This document shows positions 1 to 9,198 of a DNA stretch of 64,000 nucleotides, piece after piece. How positions within the stretch are numbered: the first letter of the stretch is position 1; each line of letters opens with the position of its first letter. Under the pieces are notes generated by a model. That model made no database searches, had not been told where the DNA came from, and saw only the letters and a program-made list of their open reading frames with translations. Source of the stretch: Listeria sp. PSOL-1. Lineage in GTDB: Bacteria; Bacillota; Bacilli; Lactobacillales; Listeriaceae. A program made the position numbers and the translations under genes. The stretch is taken from contig NZ_LR760298.1 of assembly GCF_902806445.1 (NCBI RefSeq), positions 1,302,001 to 1,366,000 of the forward strand, written 5' to 3'.

Positions 1-2272
1 AAATAGGAGCAAGTAGGCGAGCCAAAACCGTCGTTGCATCATAGAAAACCGTTTGCATAGCGCGCCGATCTTTACTATTTGCTGCTTCAATATAAACAAC
101 ATCTTTAGCAAAATCCATATAAAATTGGCTTAACAATTGTGTACAGAAATTGTTAATTTGATGGTAGATTGCTGCAAATTCAAATTTTTCATAGCTTGTT
201 CTTACTTGGTCAACGAGATGGTTCAGTTTTATTTCTAAATATTGATCGACTTCACGTAAATTCTGAAAAGCAACGCGGTCCTTTGCTGGATCGAAATCGC
301 TAATATTCCCTAACAGAAAACGCATTGTATTACGAATTTTACGATAAACTTCTGATACCTGTTTTAAAATGTCATCGCTAATTCGAACATCAGCTTGATA
401 ATCAACAGAAGCTACCCAAAGACGAACAATATCCGCGCCAAGCTGGTTGATCACCTTGCCAGGCAAAATCGTATTGCCAAGGGATTTACTCATCTTGCGC
501 CCTTCTCCGTCTAACGCAAAACCATGACTTAAAAGATTACGATAAGGGGCCTCACCAGTAATCGCCACACTTGTTGTTAAAGAAGAATTGAACCAACCAC
601 GATATTGGTCAGATCCTTCCATATACAAATCAGCTGGGCGATTTAATTCTGGTCTTGAAGCAAGTACTGCTTGATGGCTAGACCCTGAATCAAACCACAC
701 GTCCATAATATCATTTTCTTTGGTAAACTCACCATTTGGACTAGATGGGTGTGTAAATCCTTCTGGCAATAAGTCTTTAGCCTCTCGCTCAAACCAGATA
801 TTCGAACCATTTTCACGGAAAAGATTTGAAATATGAGAGATCGTTTCATCGGTAATGATGGGCTCGCCATTTTCACCGTAAAAAATTGGTAACGGAACTC
901 CCCAGGCGCGTTGTCTTGAAATAACCCAATCCCCTCGATCACGAATCATATTATAAAGACGCGTTTCTCCCCACGCAGGTGTCCAATTGACACTTTCAAC
1001 AGCTGTTAACAAATCTTGACGGAATTTATCAATCGAAGCGAACCACTGGGCAGTTGCACGGAAAATAACGGGTTTTTTAGTACGCCAATCATGTGGATAG
1101 GAGTGTGTAATAAAATCGATCTTCAATAAAGCGCCGTTTTCTTTTAGCTTTTCAGTTACAGCTTTATTTGCATCATCGTAAAACATTCCTTCAAACCCTG
1201 GAGCTTCATCAGTCAACACGCCACGTTCATCGAGCGGGGCTAGAATTTCTAATCCATATTTTTGACCGACAATAAAGTCATCTTCCCCGTGACCAGGAGC
1301 AGTATGGACAGCCCCAGTCCCCGCATCAGCAGTTGCATGCTCCCCATTTATAACCAATGAATCCCGGTCATAAAATGGATGTTTAGTTACAACGTGTTCG
1401 AGCTCTTTACCACGAACCGTTTTCGTAACTTTTGCGCTCTCCCAACCGAGCTGTTCTTTTAAAGATGGAAGTAAACTTTCAGCAACAACGTAATCAGTGC
1501 CGTTCACCTGAGCTACCACATAGTTTAGATCAGGATTAACAGTAATGGCCATATTTGCTGGAATTGTCCATGGTGTCGTCGTCCAAATCACAATTTTTGT
1601 TCCCGGTTCTAAAACCCCTTTGCCATCTGTTACTTCAAAGGCAACATAGATGGAAGCAGACACTTTATCATGATATTCAATCTCGGCTTCTGCCAAAGCT
1701 GACTCACTGGAAGGTGACCAATACACAGGTTTTTTTCCTTTATAAATATAACCTTTTTTAGCCATTTCACCAAAAACCTTAATTTGCTCTGCCTCATAAT
1801 CTGGTGTTAAAGTGATATAAGGATTTTCCCAATCCCCGGTTACACCTAAACGCTTAAAGCCAGCACGTTGAATGTCTACTTGCTTATAAGCATATTCTGC
1901 GCAACGCTCACGAAATTCCGCAACAGAAATTTCTTTTCGCTTCACACCTTTTTTTGCCAAAGCCGTTTCAATGGGAAGCCCGTGCGTATCCCATCCTGGA
2001 ACATAAGGCGCTCTAAAACCAGCCATTGCTTTATAACGAACAATGAAATCTTTAATCGTTTTATTCATCGCGTGTCCCATATGAAGCTCGCCATTTGCAT
2101 ACGGAGGCCCATCATGTAAAATATAAGGCTTCCGTCCAGCATTTTTTTCTTGAATTTTGTGATAAAGATTTTCTTTTTCCCATTTAGCTTGCCATTCTGG
2201 TTCTTTATTTGGTAAATTCCCTCGCATTGGAAAAGCTGTTTTTGGCATGAGTAATGTGTCTTTATAATCCAT
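1..2272 (-). CDS. ileS: Isoleucyl-tRNA synthetase, C-terminus cut by window edge
   Basis: Charges tRNA-Ile with isoleucine in the cytoplasm. The frame opens at an ATG ([18 protein letters not shown]) and runs off the left edge after 757 codons. The class I signature is visible as HMGH at residues 64-67, inside [16 protein letters not shown], and the second signature KMSKS is at residues 593-597. Bacterial IleS is usually about 920 residues, so roughly 160 residues are outside the window, including the C-terminal zinc-binding part. No stop or frameshift is seen in the part present. It lies behind an isoleucine T-box leader and follows divIVA, as in Bacillus and Listeria. Identification is very secure. 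Confidence 0.97.
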   Translation of the reverse strand, partial: MDYKDTLLMPKTAFPMRGNLPNKEPEWQAKWEKENLYHKIQEKNAGRKPYILHDGPPYANGELHMGHAMNKTIKDFIVRYKAMAGFRAPYVPGWDTHGLPIETALAKKGVKRKEISVAEFRERCAEYAYKQVDIQRAGFKRLGVTGDWENPYITLTPDYEAEQIKVFGEMAKKGYIYKGKKPVYWSPSSESALAEAEIEYHDKVSASIYVAFEVTDGKGVLEPGTKIVIWTTTPWTIPANMAITVNPDLNYVVAQVNGTDYVVAESLLPSLKEQLGWESAKVTKTVRGKELEHVVTKHPFYDRDSLVINGEHATADAGTGAVHTAPGHGEDDFIVGQKYGLEILAPLDERGVLTDEAPGFEGMFYDDANKAVTEKLKENGALLKIDFITHSYPHDWRTKKPVIFRATAQWFASIDKFRQDLLTAVESVNWTPAWGETRLYNMIRDRGDWVISRQRAWGVPLPIFYGENGEPIITDETISHISNLFRENGSNIWFEREAKDLLPEGFTHPSSPNGEFTKENDIMDVWFDSGSSHQAVLASRPELNRPADLYMEGSDQYRGWFNSSLTTSVAITGEAPYRNLLSHGFALDGEGRKMSKSLGNTILPGKVINQLGADIVRLWVASVDYQADVRISDDILKQVSEVYRKIRNTMRFLLGNISDFDPAKDRVAFQNLREVDQYLEIKLNHLVDQVRTSYEKFEFAAIYHQINNFCTQLLSQFYMDFAKDVVYIEAANSKDRRAMQTVFYDATTVLARLLAPI

Positions 2273-2284
2273 TTATTTCGCTCC

Positions 2285-2541
2285 TTGTTTCGTTTCTTTT
2301 AAAAGTAAAAAATCTCCTCCCTAAAAAGGGACGAGATCATCGCGGTACCACCCTTGTTGGTAAATATGATTTATTTACCCCCTTAGACTCCAGTTAACGC
2401 CTAGCATACGCTACCACTTACTATTTATTTCAGTGGCAGAACTTAGAAGTGATTTCATTTACAAAAAGGTTACCGATCTCACACCATCACCAGCTCGCTT
2501 TAAACCTTTTGCTTTATAAACTACTTATCTTCGTCATCGTT
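2285..2541 (-). promoter_or_regulatory. T-box leader, Ile specifier (AUC)
   Basis: tRNA-sensing transcription antitermination leader of ileS. Read on the minus strand, the conserved T-box AGGGTGGTACCGCG lies at 2354-2341. It is followed by a terminator with arms at 2337-2327 and 2322-2312 and a run of T. Stem I sequence with the AG-rich bulge starts just after the divIVA stop. The specifier is read as AUC (plus positions 2451-2453) in the context GAAATCACTTC, which matches the isoleucine enzyme downstream. Uncharged tRNA-Ile should favour the antiterminator. I do not see a clear promoter in the short space after divIVA, so it may lie inside the divIVA 3' end. Confidence 0.93.
2307..2337 (-). 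terminator. T-box-controlled intrinsic terminator before ileS
   Basis: On the minus strand ATCTCGTCCCT pairs with AGGGAGGAGAT around a TTTT loop and is followed by six T. It overlaps the region used by the T-box antiterminator and ends about 35 bases before the ileS ATG. Confidence 0.9.
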
Positions 2542-2542
2542 T

Positions 2543-3076
2543 TTAATTAATCTGTTCTTTAACTTCAGCTTCTTCTATTTCTTTAATCGATGAAAGCTCA
2601 GTTGCATCTACATCGTATTCCATCAGCTTTTGCCAATCATCACTTTTGATTAAATCCATCTGTGCTTCAACAAGCAAACGTAAACGCTCGCGGAAGACTT
2701 TGGATTGGCGCTTCAAATCTTCAATTTCGATGGCAATCTTACGCGCTTTAGAAAGCGCCTCATTTAAAATACGATCAGCGTTCTTTTCTGATTCGCGTAC
2801 AATGAGTTTAGCTTCTTTTTCAGCAGATTGCTTTACTTCTTCTGCTGTTGTTTGAGCAACGATCAGCGATTTATTAAGCGTTTCTTCAATATTTACAAAA
2901 TGCCCTAAACGCTCTTCGTGATTATTTAAAGAATCTTCTAAACGTTTCTTTTCTTTGAGTAGCTGCTCAAGCATTTTAATAATTTCGTCAAGAAAATCGT
3001 TAACTTCATCTTCATCATAACCTCTAAAAGCACGCGAAAACTCTTTATTATGTATATCTAGTGGAGATAATGACAT
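2543..3076 (-). CDS. divIVA: Cell division and polarity protein DivIVA
   Basis: Coiled-coil scaffold that binds negatively curved membrane at septum and poles and recruits division-site and wall-growth factors. 177 residues. The N-terminal lipid-binding domain is typical: MSLSPLDIHNKEFSRAFRGY, then DEDEVNDFLDEI, where the exposed F14 and R18 region inserts into membrane. Residues 30-150 are a long, charged coiled coil. A strong ribosome site (GGAGGTG) precedes the ATG. It is the last division gene of the dcw region and has its own candidate promoter in the 158-base gap before it. Length fits Listeria DivIVA. Confidence 0.96.
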   Translation of the reverse strand: MSLSPLDIHNKEFSRAFRGYDEDEVNDFLDEIIKMLEQLLKEKKRLEDSLNNHEERLGHFVNIEETLNKSLIVAQTTAEEVKQSAEKEAKLIVRESEKNADRILNEALSKARKIAIEIEDLKRQSKVFRERLRLLVEAQMDLIKSDDWQKLMEYDVDATELSSIKEIEEAEVKEQIN

Positions 3077-3163
3077 AATTTTACACCTCCGAAAAATTTT
3101 GGAGAAAATATATCCAGCTTCTTCCCCCGAAAAACTGTTTATTTTTACAATTAACTAAATTCC

Positions 3164-3172
3164 ATTTTAACA
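3164..3172 (-). promoter_or_regulatory. Candidate extended -10 promoter of divIVA
   Basis: On the minus strand TGTTAAAAT gives an extended -10 (TG, one base, TAAAAT) about 90 bases before the divIVA ATG. No good -35 is seen at the right distance, which is tolerated in extended -10 promoters. This is an inference from sequence only. Confidence 0.45.
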
Positions 3173-3234
3173 TAACTCTGAACTTTTTCATAGTATTCTT
3201 ATACAAAAATTCTGTGCTCAAGCATGCTTTTCAT

Positions 3235-4011
3235 TCATTTCAAATAACAAATATCCACGCGAATTTTATCTTTTTTTGTTCGCCCATTTATCTGACGCAC
3301 TTTAATGCGTCCATAGCCACGAACAGATAAAATATCTTCTTCCTCGCATTCAAAATCAGGGTTGGTTGCTATCATCCAGTTTACTTTCACAAGTCCAGAT
3401 TGAATGAGTTGCTTTGTTTTTTGCCTTGAAAGATTATGGCTGCTTGCTAACACTGCATCAAGTCGCATGCTACTTAACGTAATGACCTTTTCTTCCCAAA
3501 CAAGACGTACTTTTAGTGCATCCGTAAGATCATGTTCTTCAAGCCTTACACTGACTTTGCCAATTTTCTCAAGCTGCCCTATGATATACTGCTTCATCTC
3601 AGCTGCAACAAAAAACTGCCAAACCTCTCCAAAATTCATAATATCGCCAAATAGCTCGCGTTTTATTCCAAGCGATAATAACGCGCCGAGGATGTGCTGA
3701 TGCGTAAGCGTACTAAATTTTACTGGATAACGAATTTGAAATAAGGCAATATCAAAATCAGCGTGCGCTGGCGTATAATAATCTGGGTAAATGAAAGCTC
3801 GCTTTCGTTCAGTTGTGTCATTCCCACCAAAGAAATCGACTTTTAACTGCGGATAGCCACCAATAACCGTTTGCAAAATAAAACATTGCCTTGGATCTAA
3901 AAAATGCGTTAATCTTGGCGCATATTCATCTTGAACATTTATTGCTAAACTAACTACCTGATCAATAAAAGGATATTCTTCTGTCCGAAAATGCTGATAA
4001 ATCCCGTCCAT
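3235..4011 (-). CDS. ylmH: YlmH, S4-domain RNA-binding protein
   Basis: S4-domain protein encoded next to divIVA in most Firmicutes. B. subtilis YlmH can act on 50S-peptidyl-tRNA complexes in ribosome-associated quality control, like RqcP. The S4 motif is in the last third (SMRLDAVLASSHNLSRQKTK, then a QSGLVKVNW-like strand). The N-terminal part (IYQHFRTEEYPFIDQV) is the usual YlmH domain. An upstream TTG at 4029 keeps the frame open, but GGGAG sits seven bases before the second of two ATG codons. I therefore place the start at 4011 (MDGIYQHF), with 4014 as the alternative. The product is 258 residues. Confidence 0.9.
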   Translation of the reverse strand: MDGIYQHFRTEEYPFIDQVVSLAINVQDEYAPRLTHFLDPRQCFILQTVIGGYPQLKVDFFGGNDTTERKRAFIYPDYYTPAHADFDIALFQIRYPVKFSTLTHQHILGALLSLGIKRELFGDIMNFGEVWQFFVAAEMKQYIIGQLEKIGKVSVRLEEHDLTDALKVRLVWEEKVITLSSMRLDAVLASSHNLSRQKTKQLIQSGLVKVNWMIATNPDFECEEEDILSVRGYGRIKVRQINGRTKKDKIRVDICYLK

Positions 4012-4107
4012 CATTTTTCTCCCTTTCAACTCTATATTTTTTATTATAACATAAATGAAAAAAGTTATGCAGATGCTAAAGGCAAATACATAACTCTCAT
4101 TTTTTGG

Positions 4108-4398
4108 TTAAAATAACATGGGTACGACATAACGATAAATCAATGTAGTCAGTACCGACATCGCATATTGAAAGACGATAAATGCGACAAGTGAAGAAAT
4201 ATCAAACATCCCAATCGGCGGGATGATCTTTCTAAATGGTTCAAGTATTGGTTCAAAAATTCTGCTCAAAAAATAACCAATTTTTGATTCTCTGGCTCCT
4301 GGAAACCAACTCATTAAGAAGTAAATAAACATCACTGTAGGTAAATAACGAATAATCAGTAAAACGACATTTACCAGATGATAAAGAAATATTGTCAA
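4108..4398 (-). CDS. ylmG: YggT-family membrane protein YlmG
   Basis: Small integral membrane protein of the YggT/YlmG family, 96 residues. Two hydrophobic segments are visible, about residues 5-27 and 65-90. They are separated by the conserved loop with FPGARESKIGYFLSRIFEPILEPFRKIIPP. The family is linked by genomic context to cell division and, in plastids, to thylakoid biogenesis; its biochemical role is not settled. Translation appears to start at TTG with AGAGGTG eight bases upstream. It sits between sepF and ylmH, 19 bases after the sepF stop, in one transcription unit. Confidence 0.9.
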   Translation of the reverse strand: MTIFLYHLVNVVLLIIRYLPTVMFIYFLMSWFPGARESKIGYFLSRIFEPILEPFRKIIPPIGMFDISSLVAFIVFQYAMSVLTTLIYRYVVPMLF

Positions 4399-4417
4399 AT
4401 TGGTTGCACCTCTCGCT

Positions 4418-4870
4418 TTAGAATAAGTCTTGTCCTTCTAGCATTTCTGAAATAGAGCCATCCACTTCCACATTTTCTGGTGTGCAAAGGAAAATGTTAT
4501 TCCCAACACGTTGAATATCTCCACCTAAAGCATATACAGTACCACTCAAAAAGTCAACGATACGAATGGCTTGATCGTGATTGACACGCTGTAAATTCAC
4601 GACGAGTGTTTTATATTCCTTCAAATGATCAGCTAGCTCTTGTGCTTCAGCATATACTCGTGGCTCAACAAGCACCATTTTACTAGAATACTGTGCGCCT
4701 TGCATACTTACTACCTTCTGCTCAGGCTCTTTTACAGTTTGGAGGCGACTTTGTTCTTTTTTATTTTTTTTCATTGTTGGTTGCTCTTTTCTTATAGGTT
4801 CTTCTTCATAATATTCATCGCCTTCTTCATCTAAGAAGAAAAAAGTTTTAAACTTATTGGTTAATCCCAT
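4418..4870 (-). CDS. sepF: Cell division protein SepF
   Basis: Membrane-associated Z-ring anchor that binds the FtsZ C-terminal peptide and helps align FtsZ filaments. The start is placed at the ATG giving MGLTNKFKTFFFLDEE, the usual amphipathic membrane-binding helix. An upstream in-frame ATG at 4885 overlaps its ribosome site (GGAGGGAA) and is unlikely. After an acidic and basic linker (residues 15-60), the globular SepF domain occupies about 65-145 (MVLVEPRVYAEAQELADHL, then GGDIQRVGNNIFLCTPENV). 150 residues, normal for the family. It lies between ylmE and ylmG as in Bacillus. Confidence 0.95.
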   Translation of the reverse strand: MGLTNKFKTFFFLDEEGDEYYEEEPIRKEQPTMKKNKKEQSRLQTVKEPEQKVVSMQGAQYSSKMVLVEPRVYAEAQELADHLKEYKTLVVNLQRVNHDQAIRIVDFLSGTVYALGGDIQRVGNNIFLCTPENVEVDGSISEMLEGQDLF

Positions 4871-4888
4871 CTTAGTTCCCTCCATTTA

Positions 4889-5563
4889 CTAATCATTAAC
4901 TAAAGCTCTTCCAATTCGAATAGATGTCGCACCTTCTTCTATCGCAATGGGATAATCATTGGTCATCCCCATTGAAAGTTCATGACACGGGACATGAGGT
5001 AACTTCAAAGCTTCAATTTCAAGCTGTACTTGTTTTAAATCCCGAAATACTTGGTGCAGCTCCTTTTGATCTTGTGTAAAAGGCGCCATTGCCATCAGAC
5101 CTACAATTTCAATGTGCTGAAAAGAAAATGTCTTAACAAATTGGATGGCTGCTTCTTTTGTAAATCCATGCTTTTTTTCCTCGCCAGAAATATTTATTTC
5201 GAGGAAACATTTTATTTTTGTTGTTGCACGTTTTTCAATCTCTTTTGCTAGGGAAAGGCGATCTAATGAATGTAAATAATCTATTTTTGTTAAAATATCT
5301 TTTACCTTACGCGTTTGTAAAGTTCCAATAAAATGCCAAGTAATGTCCTTTTTAGCAGCTAAAAAAGCTGTTTTTGCTAAAAAGCTATCCGTGCGATTTT
5401 CACCAAAATCACGAAGGCCTAGCTGATATAACTCTTCCATCTCCAAAGCATCAATTGTTTTGGTGACTGCAATTAGTTTAATATCAGTAGCCTTACGTTT
5501 GCTCGTGCGACAGGCCATTTGGATCTTTTTTTCGATCTTTTGTAAATTCATTTCTTTTGTCAC
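4889..5563 (-). CDS. ylmE: YggS-family PLP homeostasis protein YlmE
   Basis: Pyridoxal-phosphate-binding protein of the YggS/PLPBP family, a TIM-barrel protein without known catalysis that balances PLP and amino-acid pools. The PLP lysine is in the N-terminal strand (DIKLIAVTKTID, residues 27-38). The motifs GENRTDSFLAK, WHFIGTLQTRK and the C-terminal ELSMGMTNDYPIAIEEGATSIRIGRAL are all present. 224 residues, complete. The start is GTG with AAGGTGA about eight bases upstream. Between ftsZ and sepF as in other Firmicutes. The YlmD/PgeF gene that often precedes ylmE is absent here. Confidence 0.93.
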   Translation of the reverse strand: MTKEMNLQKIEKKIQMACRTSKRKATDIKLIAVTKTIDALEMEELYQLGLRDFGENRTDSFLAKTAFLAAKKDITWHFIGTLQTRKVKDILTKIDYLHSLDRLSLAKEIEKRATTKIKCFLEINISGEEKKHGFTKEAAIQFVKTFSFQHIEIVGLMAMAPFTQDQKELHQVFRDLKQVQLEIEALKLPHVPCHELSMGMTNDYPIAIEEGATSIRIGRALVND

Positions 5564-5651
5564 TCGTTATCACCTTTTTTAAGTCATTCCCTATTTTTTT
5601 AAGACAAAACGGAGCATCTGCTTATTTAGGCTAGGCGATTACTCCTTATGA

Positions 5652-6791
5652 TCAACCGCGACGATTGCGGTTTCTGATAAATGCGGGAACATCAACATCG
5701 TGATTATTTTGCGCTTGTTCGTTTACTTTTTCTTGATGAGCTGGTTTTTGTTCTTCTGTTTGCGCATAATTTGGGCGATTGACTTGGATTTGTGGATTTT
5801 GTCTACGCGAATTTGCATCTTGTTTTTGGGCTTGTTTTGCTTCGTCAAATCCTGTTGCAATAACAGTAACAATGATCTCATCTTTTAACTCGTCATTAAT
5901 GACTGAACCAAAAATCATATTTACTTCTTCATCTGAAGCACCAGATACGATACTAGCTGCCTCTTGTACTTCATATAAGCTCAAATTAGAACCACCAGTG
6001 ATATTCATCAAAACGCCTTTTGCTCCGTCAATTGTCGTCTCAAGAAGCGGTGAAGAAATGGCTTTTTTCGCAGCTTCAGCCGCACGATTTTCACCAGTAG
6101 CAATACCGATCCCCATCAGCGCAGAACCGCGATTTGTCATGATTGTTTTAACATCGGCAAAATCCAAATTAATCAAACCTGGAACGGCAATTAAGTCAGA
6201 AATCCCTTGTACACCTTGGCGAAGAACATTATCTGCTTCGCGGAAGGCTTCAAGCATTGGTGTATTTTTATCAACAATCTCAAGCAGACGATTATTTGGA
6301 ATAGTGATTAAGGTGTCAACAGATTCCTTCATGTTGTCTGTTCCAACGCCTGCTTGTTTAGAACGCTTTGGTCCTTCAAAAGTAAATGGTCGAGTGACAA
6401 CACCGACTGTTAAGGCACCTAGTTCTTTTGCGATAGAAGCAATAACCGGTGCAGCTCCAGTTCCTGTTCCTCCGCCCATTCCTGCAGTGACAAAAACCAT
6501 ATCCGCACCTTTTAGGGCTTCTTCAATTTGTTCACGGCTTTCTTCAGCAGCTTTTTTCCCAATTTCTGGAACTGCTCCTGCGCCTAAACCACGTGTTAAT
6601 TTTGTACCGATTTGCAACTTTGTTTCTGCTTTAGCTAAATTTAAAGCTTGTGCGTCAGTGTTAACTGAAATAAATTCTACGCCTTGCACGCCATGCTCAA
6701 TCATTCGGTTTACAGCATTATTCCCGCCACCACCGACACCAATTACTTTAATTGTCGCTAAGCTTTCAGAACTCATGTCAAATTCTAACAT
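5652..6791 (-). CDS. ftsZ: Cell division GTPase FtsZ
   Basis: Tubulin-like GTPase that polymerises at midcell to form the Z ring. 379 residues. The N-terminal Rossmann part begins [30 protein letters not shown]. The GTP-binding tubulin signature GGGTGTG is at residues 106-112, and the T7-loop region ([22 protein letters not shown]) is intact. A variable Q/N-rich linker starts near 315. The conserved C-terminal peptide [13 protein letters not shown], which binds FtsA and SepF, ends the protein. It follows ftsA by 50 bases. A 342-codon open frame on the opposite strand is a compositional shadow. Confidence 0.98.
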   Translation of the reverse strand: MLEFDMSSESLATIKVIGVGGGGNNAVNRMIEHGVQGVEFISVNTDAQALNLAKAETKLQIGTKLTRGLGAGAVPEIGKKAAEESREQIEEALKGADMVFVTAGMGGGTGTGAAPVIASIAKELGALTVGVVTRPFTFEGPKRSKQAGVGTDNMKESVDTLITIPNNRLLEIVDKNTPMLEAFREADNVLRQGVQGISDLIAVPGLINLDFADVKTIMTNRGSALMGIGIATGENRAAEAAKKAISSPLLETTIDGAKGVLMNITGGSNLSLYEVQEAASIVSGASDEEVNMIFGSVINDELKDEIIVTVIATGFDEAKQAQKQDANSRRQNPQIQVNRPNYAQTEEQKPAHQEKVNEQAQNNHDVDVPAFIRNRNRRG

Positions 6792-6841
6792 ACTTACTTC
6801 CTCCTAATTACATACCGTTTTTATATTTTAAGTCGATCTAG

Positions 6842-8125
6842 CTATTCAAAAAATGCACCAAAGAATTTTTTCACTTTTGCAGTGACTTTTTCATCATCTG
6901 CTTTTTTAGCTTTAGGCTGTTTGGGTGCTCTAGACTCTACTTCTGAATCGTCATATGAAGTTGCTTCAGCTCCTGTACTAAGATTTCTACCTTCTATTTC
7001 AGCAAGCTGGTAAACGTACTTGATTAAACCAACAGCTGTTGTATAAGAAGGATCACGAACACCAATATAGTCCGGCATAGCAAGGCGAACATGCGCACCA
7101 AGTGTCTTTGCAGCTACATCAACAGCACCAGGGATAGCCATTGCCCCGCCAGTTAATACGAATCCTCCTGGCAAATGCCTGATATTAGCTTGTTCTAATT
7201 CTTGCATAACTAATTGAAAAATTTCTTCCATGCGCGCTTCGATCATATCAGCTATTTCCACTTGTGTAAAATGTTGCACCTGATCTGAGCCAATAACATC
7301 CGTTGCAAAAACTTCATCAGGCGATGCATCATCATAAAAAGCATAGCCATGTTCTAATTTTACTTTTTCAGCGTTTGTAGTCGATGTATTGAGACCAAGC
7401 GAAAGGTCCTTGGTAACATTATCCCCGCCAACTGGAATGGTTGAGGTATAGATAAGCTTACCATTTTGAAAAGCACTGATTGTGGTTGTTCCAGCACCTA
7501 CGTTAATTAAAGCTGTCCCAAAATCCTTGTCATCATCTGTCATTGAAATCGCAGCTTCAGCAAGCGGTTCTATCGCAATTTCAGTAATTTCAAGGCCTGC
7601 ACGCTCAACACATCTTAATGTATTATGTAAAATTGTTTTTGAACCTGTAATCAAAGTTCCTTCCATTTCTAGACGTACGCCAATCATTCCATGAGGATCT
7701 GTTATCCCATCAAGGCCATCAACAACAAATTGTTCAGGAATAATACTGATGATCTCACGTTCTGGGCTAAGCGGAACGACTTGAGCTGCATCCATTACAT
7801 TCCAGATATCCTCGTCCCCAATTTCCTTATTTTCACTGTTCACAGCTACAATGCCCCGACACGGTTCAAGCGTGACCTGACTTGAAGAAATCCCAACAAT
7901 GACCTGAGAAATTTCTACGCCAACCATACGTTCAGCTTGGACAATTGCTTTTTTTATAGAATCCACAGTTTTATCGATATCAATGATAATTCCTTTTTTT
8001 ACTCCTTGCGACTTAACATTTCCCACACCGATAATATTGAGCTGATCATCTGCCATCTCAGCAATAATGACTTTTATTGCCGACGTTCCTATGTCTAAAC
8101 TTACATAGATTTCACTATCTCCCAT
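6842..8125 (-). CDS. ftsA: Cell division actin-like protein FtsA
   Basis: Actin-fold ATPase that tethers FtsZ filaments to the membrane. 427 residues. The first phosphate loop is in MGDSEIYVSLDIGTSAIKVIIAEM, the second in TALINVGAGTTTISAFQNGKLIY, and the adenosine motif in GGFVLTGGAMAIPGAVD. Domain 1C occupies roughly residues 85-165. The C-terminus ends in the amphipathic membrane-targeting helix (KVKKFFGAFFE), preceded by a charged linker. A 257-base gap separates it from divIB upstream and holds a candidate promoter, so ftsAZ may be partly independent of the upstream dcw genes. Confidence 0.97.
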   Translation of the reverse strand: MGDSEIYVSLDIGTSAIKVIIAEMADDQLNIIGVGNVKSQGVKKGIIIDIDKTVDSIKKAIVQAERMVGVEISQVIVGISSSQVTLEPCRGIVAVNSENKEIGDEDIWNVMDAAQVVPLSPEREIISIIPEQFVVDGLDGITDPHGMIGVRLEMEGTLITGSKTILHNTLRCVERAGLEITEIAIEPLAEAAISMTDDDKDFGTALINVGAGTTTISAFQNGKLIYTSTIPVGGDNVTKDLSLGLNTSTTNAEKVKLEHGYAFYDDASPDEVFATDVIGSDQVQHFTQVEIADMIEARMEEIFQLVMQELEQANIRHLPGGFVLTGGAMAIPGAVDVAAKTLGAHVRLAMPDYIGVRDPSYTTAVGLIKYVYQLAEIEGRNLSTGAEATSYDDSEVESRAPKQPKAKKADDEKVTAKVKKFFGAFFE

Positions 8126-8237
8126 TTATCGGCACCTCCTTTATCCATTTTCAAATTAGCCTATTCTGTTCTATTTTATCAGTTTTCATCCTGAATCTAT
8201 GCAAAACACAAACATTCTTTCTTCTTTAGGTGCCAGC

Positions 8238-8266
8238 GTAAATCATCTACATTATGATATTGTCAA
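8238..8266 (-). promoter_or_regulatory. Candidate promoter upstream of ftsA-ftsZ
   Basis: On the minus strand a full-consensus -35 TTGACA (8266-8261) is followed after 17 bases by a weak -10 ATTTAC (8243-8238). It lies in the 257-base gap between divIB and ftsA, about 110 bases before the ftsA ATG. The -10 is poor, so activity is uncertain. Nothing else in this gap is recognisable. Confidence 0.4.
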
Positions 8267-8382
8267 ATTCACTTATTTACAGTCTACACTAAGAATACGT
8301 GTAATTAAAGCACAAAGAATAATTTTTAACAACTTTTTAGAATTATTTCACAAAAGGCAAACGTACGTTCTTTTCTATAGCA

Positions 8383-9171
8383 TTACTTCTTTTTTTCCTG
8401 CTCTTTATTTTCTTGATTTTGTTTGTAATAGCTTTGGAAATATGAGCCTACCTCTAAGTCAATCGTACCTTTTTGTCCAGGCTTTAATTGGCCAACAATT
8501 GACGGGTAATATTTCATCTTTTCAGCAAAAGAAGAAATAGTAGCAGAAACTTTATTCCCGTCATTCATGTAAAGTAAAATGCGCTCCTTATCATTTTTTT
8601 CTGGTTGTAAATGGATTTCTGAAATAGCTTGTTTCACATCTTCTGGTAGTTGTTTCAATTCTTTCACCATCGCTTTAAGCGTTTCACCATTTTTAAAACC
8701 CACGAAAATCATTTGATTCCCAATTGGAAACTTGCGTGCACGCGAATTCATTAAATAGCCATTTTCTAAAATATCATAGTATAAAGCGCCTTTTTGCTGA
8801 TAGCCGATCGTATTGTTTTCAGTAATATTAATCTGATAATGATTAATCCCTTCTTTTTTGACTTCAGCTTTTTTAATTAACTTATTTTTTTGTAATGTTT
8901 GACTTACTTTCTTATTGTTAATGGCGAAAACAAATTGCTTTTCTTTGATACCACTTTCTGCGCGAACTTCATTTTCTGTCAATTGTTTTGTTCCATTAAC
9001 ATAAATGCCGCCCACTTTACTAAAAGGCGATAAGAAATACAATGTAATCAAAATTAAAATAGCAAAGAAACCGATTAAAATGGCAAGATGGCGAACGAGC
9101 TTTTTTTTGCGATATTTCCTTAATTCCGGGATGCGCTTTTCGATGGAAACGATCTTTTTATTTTCAGCCAT
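8383..9171 (-). CDS. divIB: Cell division protein DivIB (FtsQ)
   Basis: Bitopic membrane protein that forms a complex with FtsL and DivIC and links the Z ring to septal wall synthesis. 262 residues. A basic cytoplasmic N-terminus (KRIPELRKYRKKKLVRH) is followed by one membrane span at about 27-47. An extracytoplasmic POTRA domain starts at about 50 (FSKVGGIYVNGTKQLTENEV). The beta domain follows to about 235, and the tail is short and rich in K, E and Q. Position between murG and ftsA is typical. Confidence 0.93.
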   Translation of the reverse strand: MAENKKIVSIEKRIPELRKYRKKKLVRHLAILIGFFAILILITLYFLSPFSKVGGIYVNGTKQLTENEVRAESGIKEKQFVFAINNKKVSQTLQKNKLIKKAEVKKEGINHYQINITENNTIGYQQKGALYYDILENGYLMNSRARKFPIGNQMIFVGFKNGETLKAMVKELKQLPEDVKQAISEIHLQPEKNDKERILLYMNDGNKVSATISSFAEKMKYYPSIVGQLKPGQKGTIDLEVGSYFQSYYKQNQENKEQEKKK

Positions 9172-9198
9172 ATTATTCGGACCTTCTTTCTATTTTAC

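Noticed and set aside
5779-6807. A 342-codon open frame on the plus strand opposite ftsZ
   Set aside because: It is fully antisense to a conserved ftsZ, has no ribosome site or recognisable domain, and arises from the codon bias of ftsZ.
8199-8540. A 113-codon plus-strand open frame over the divIB-ftsA gap
   Set aside because: It overlaps the divIB 3' end, has no ribosome site, and its composition is that of random A/T-rich DNA.
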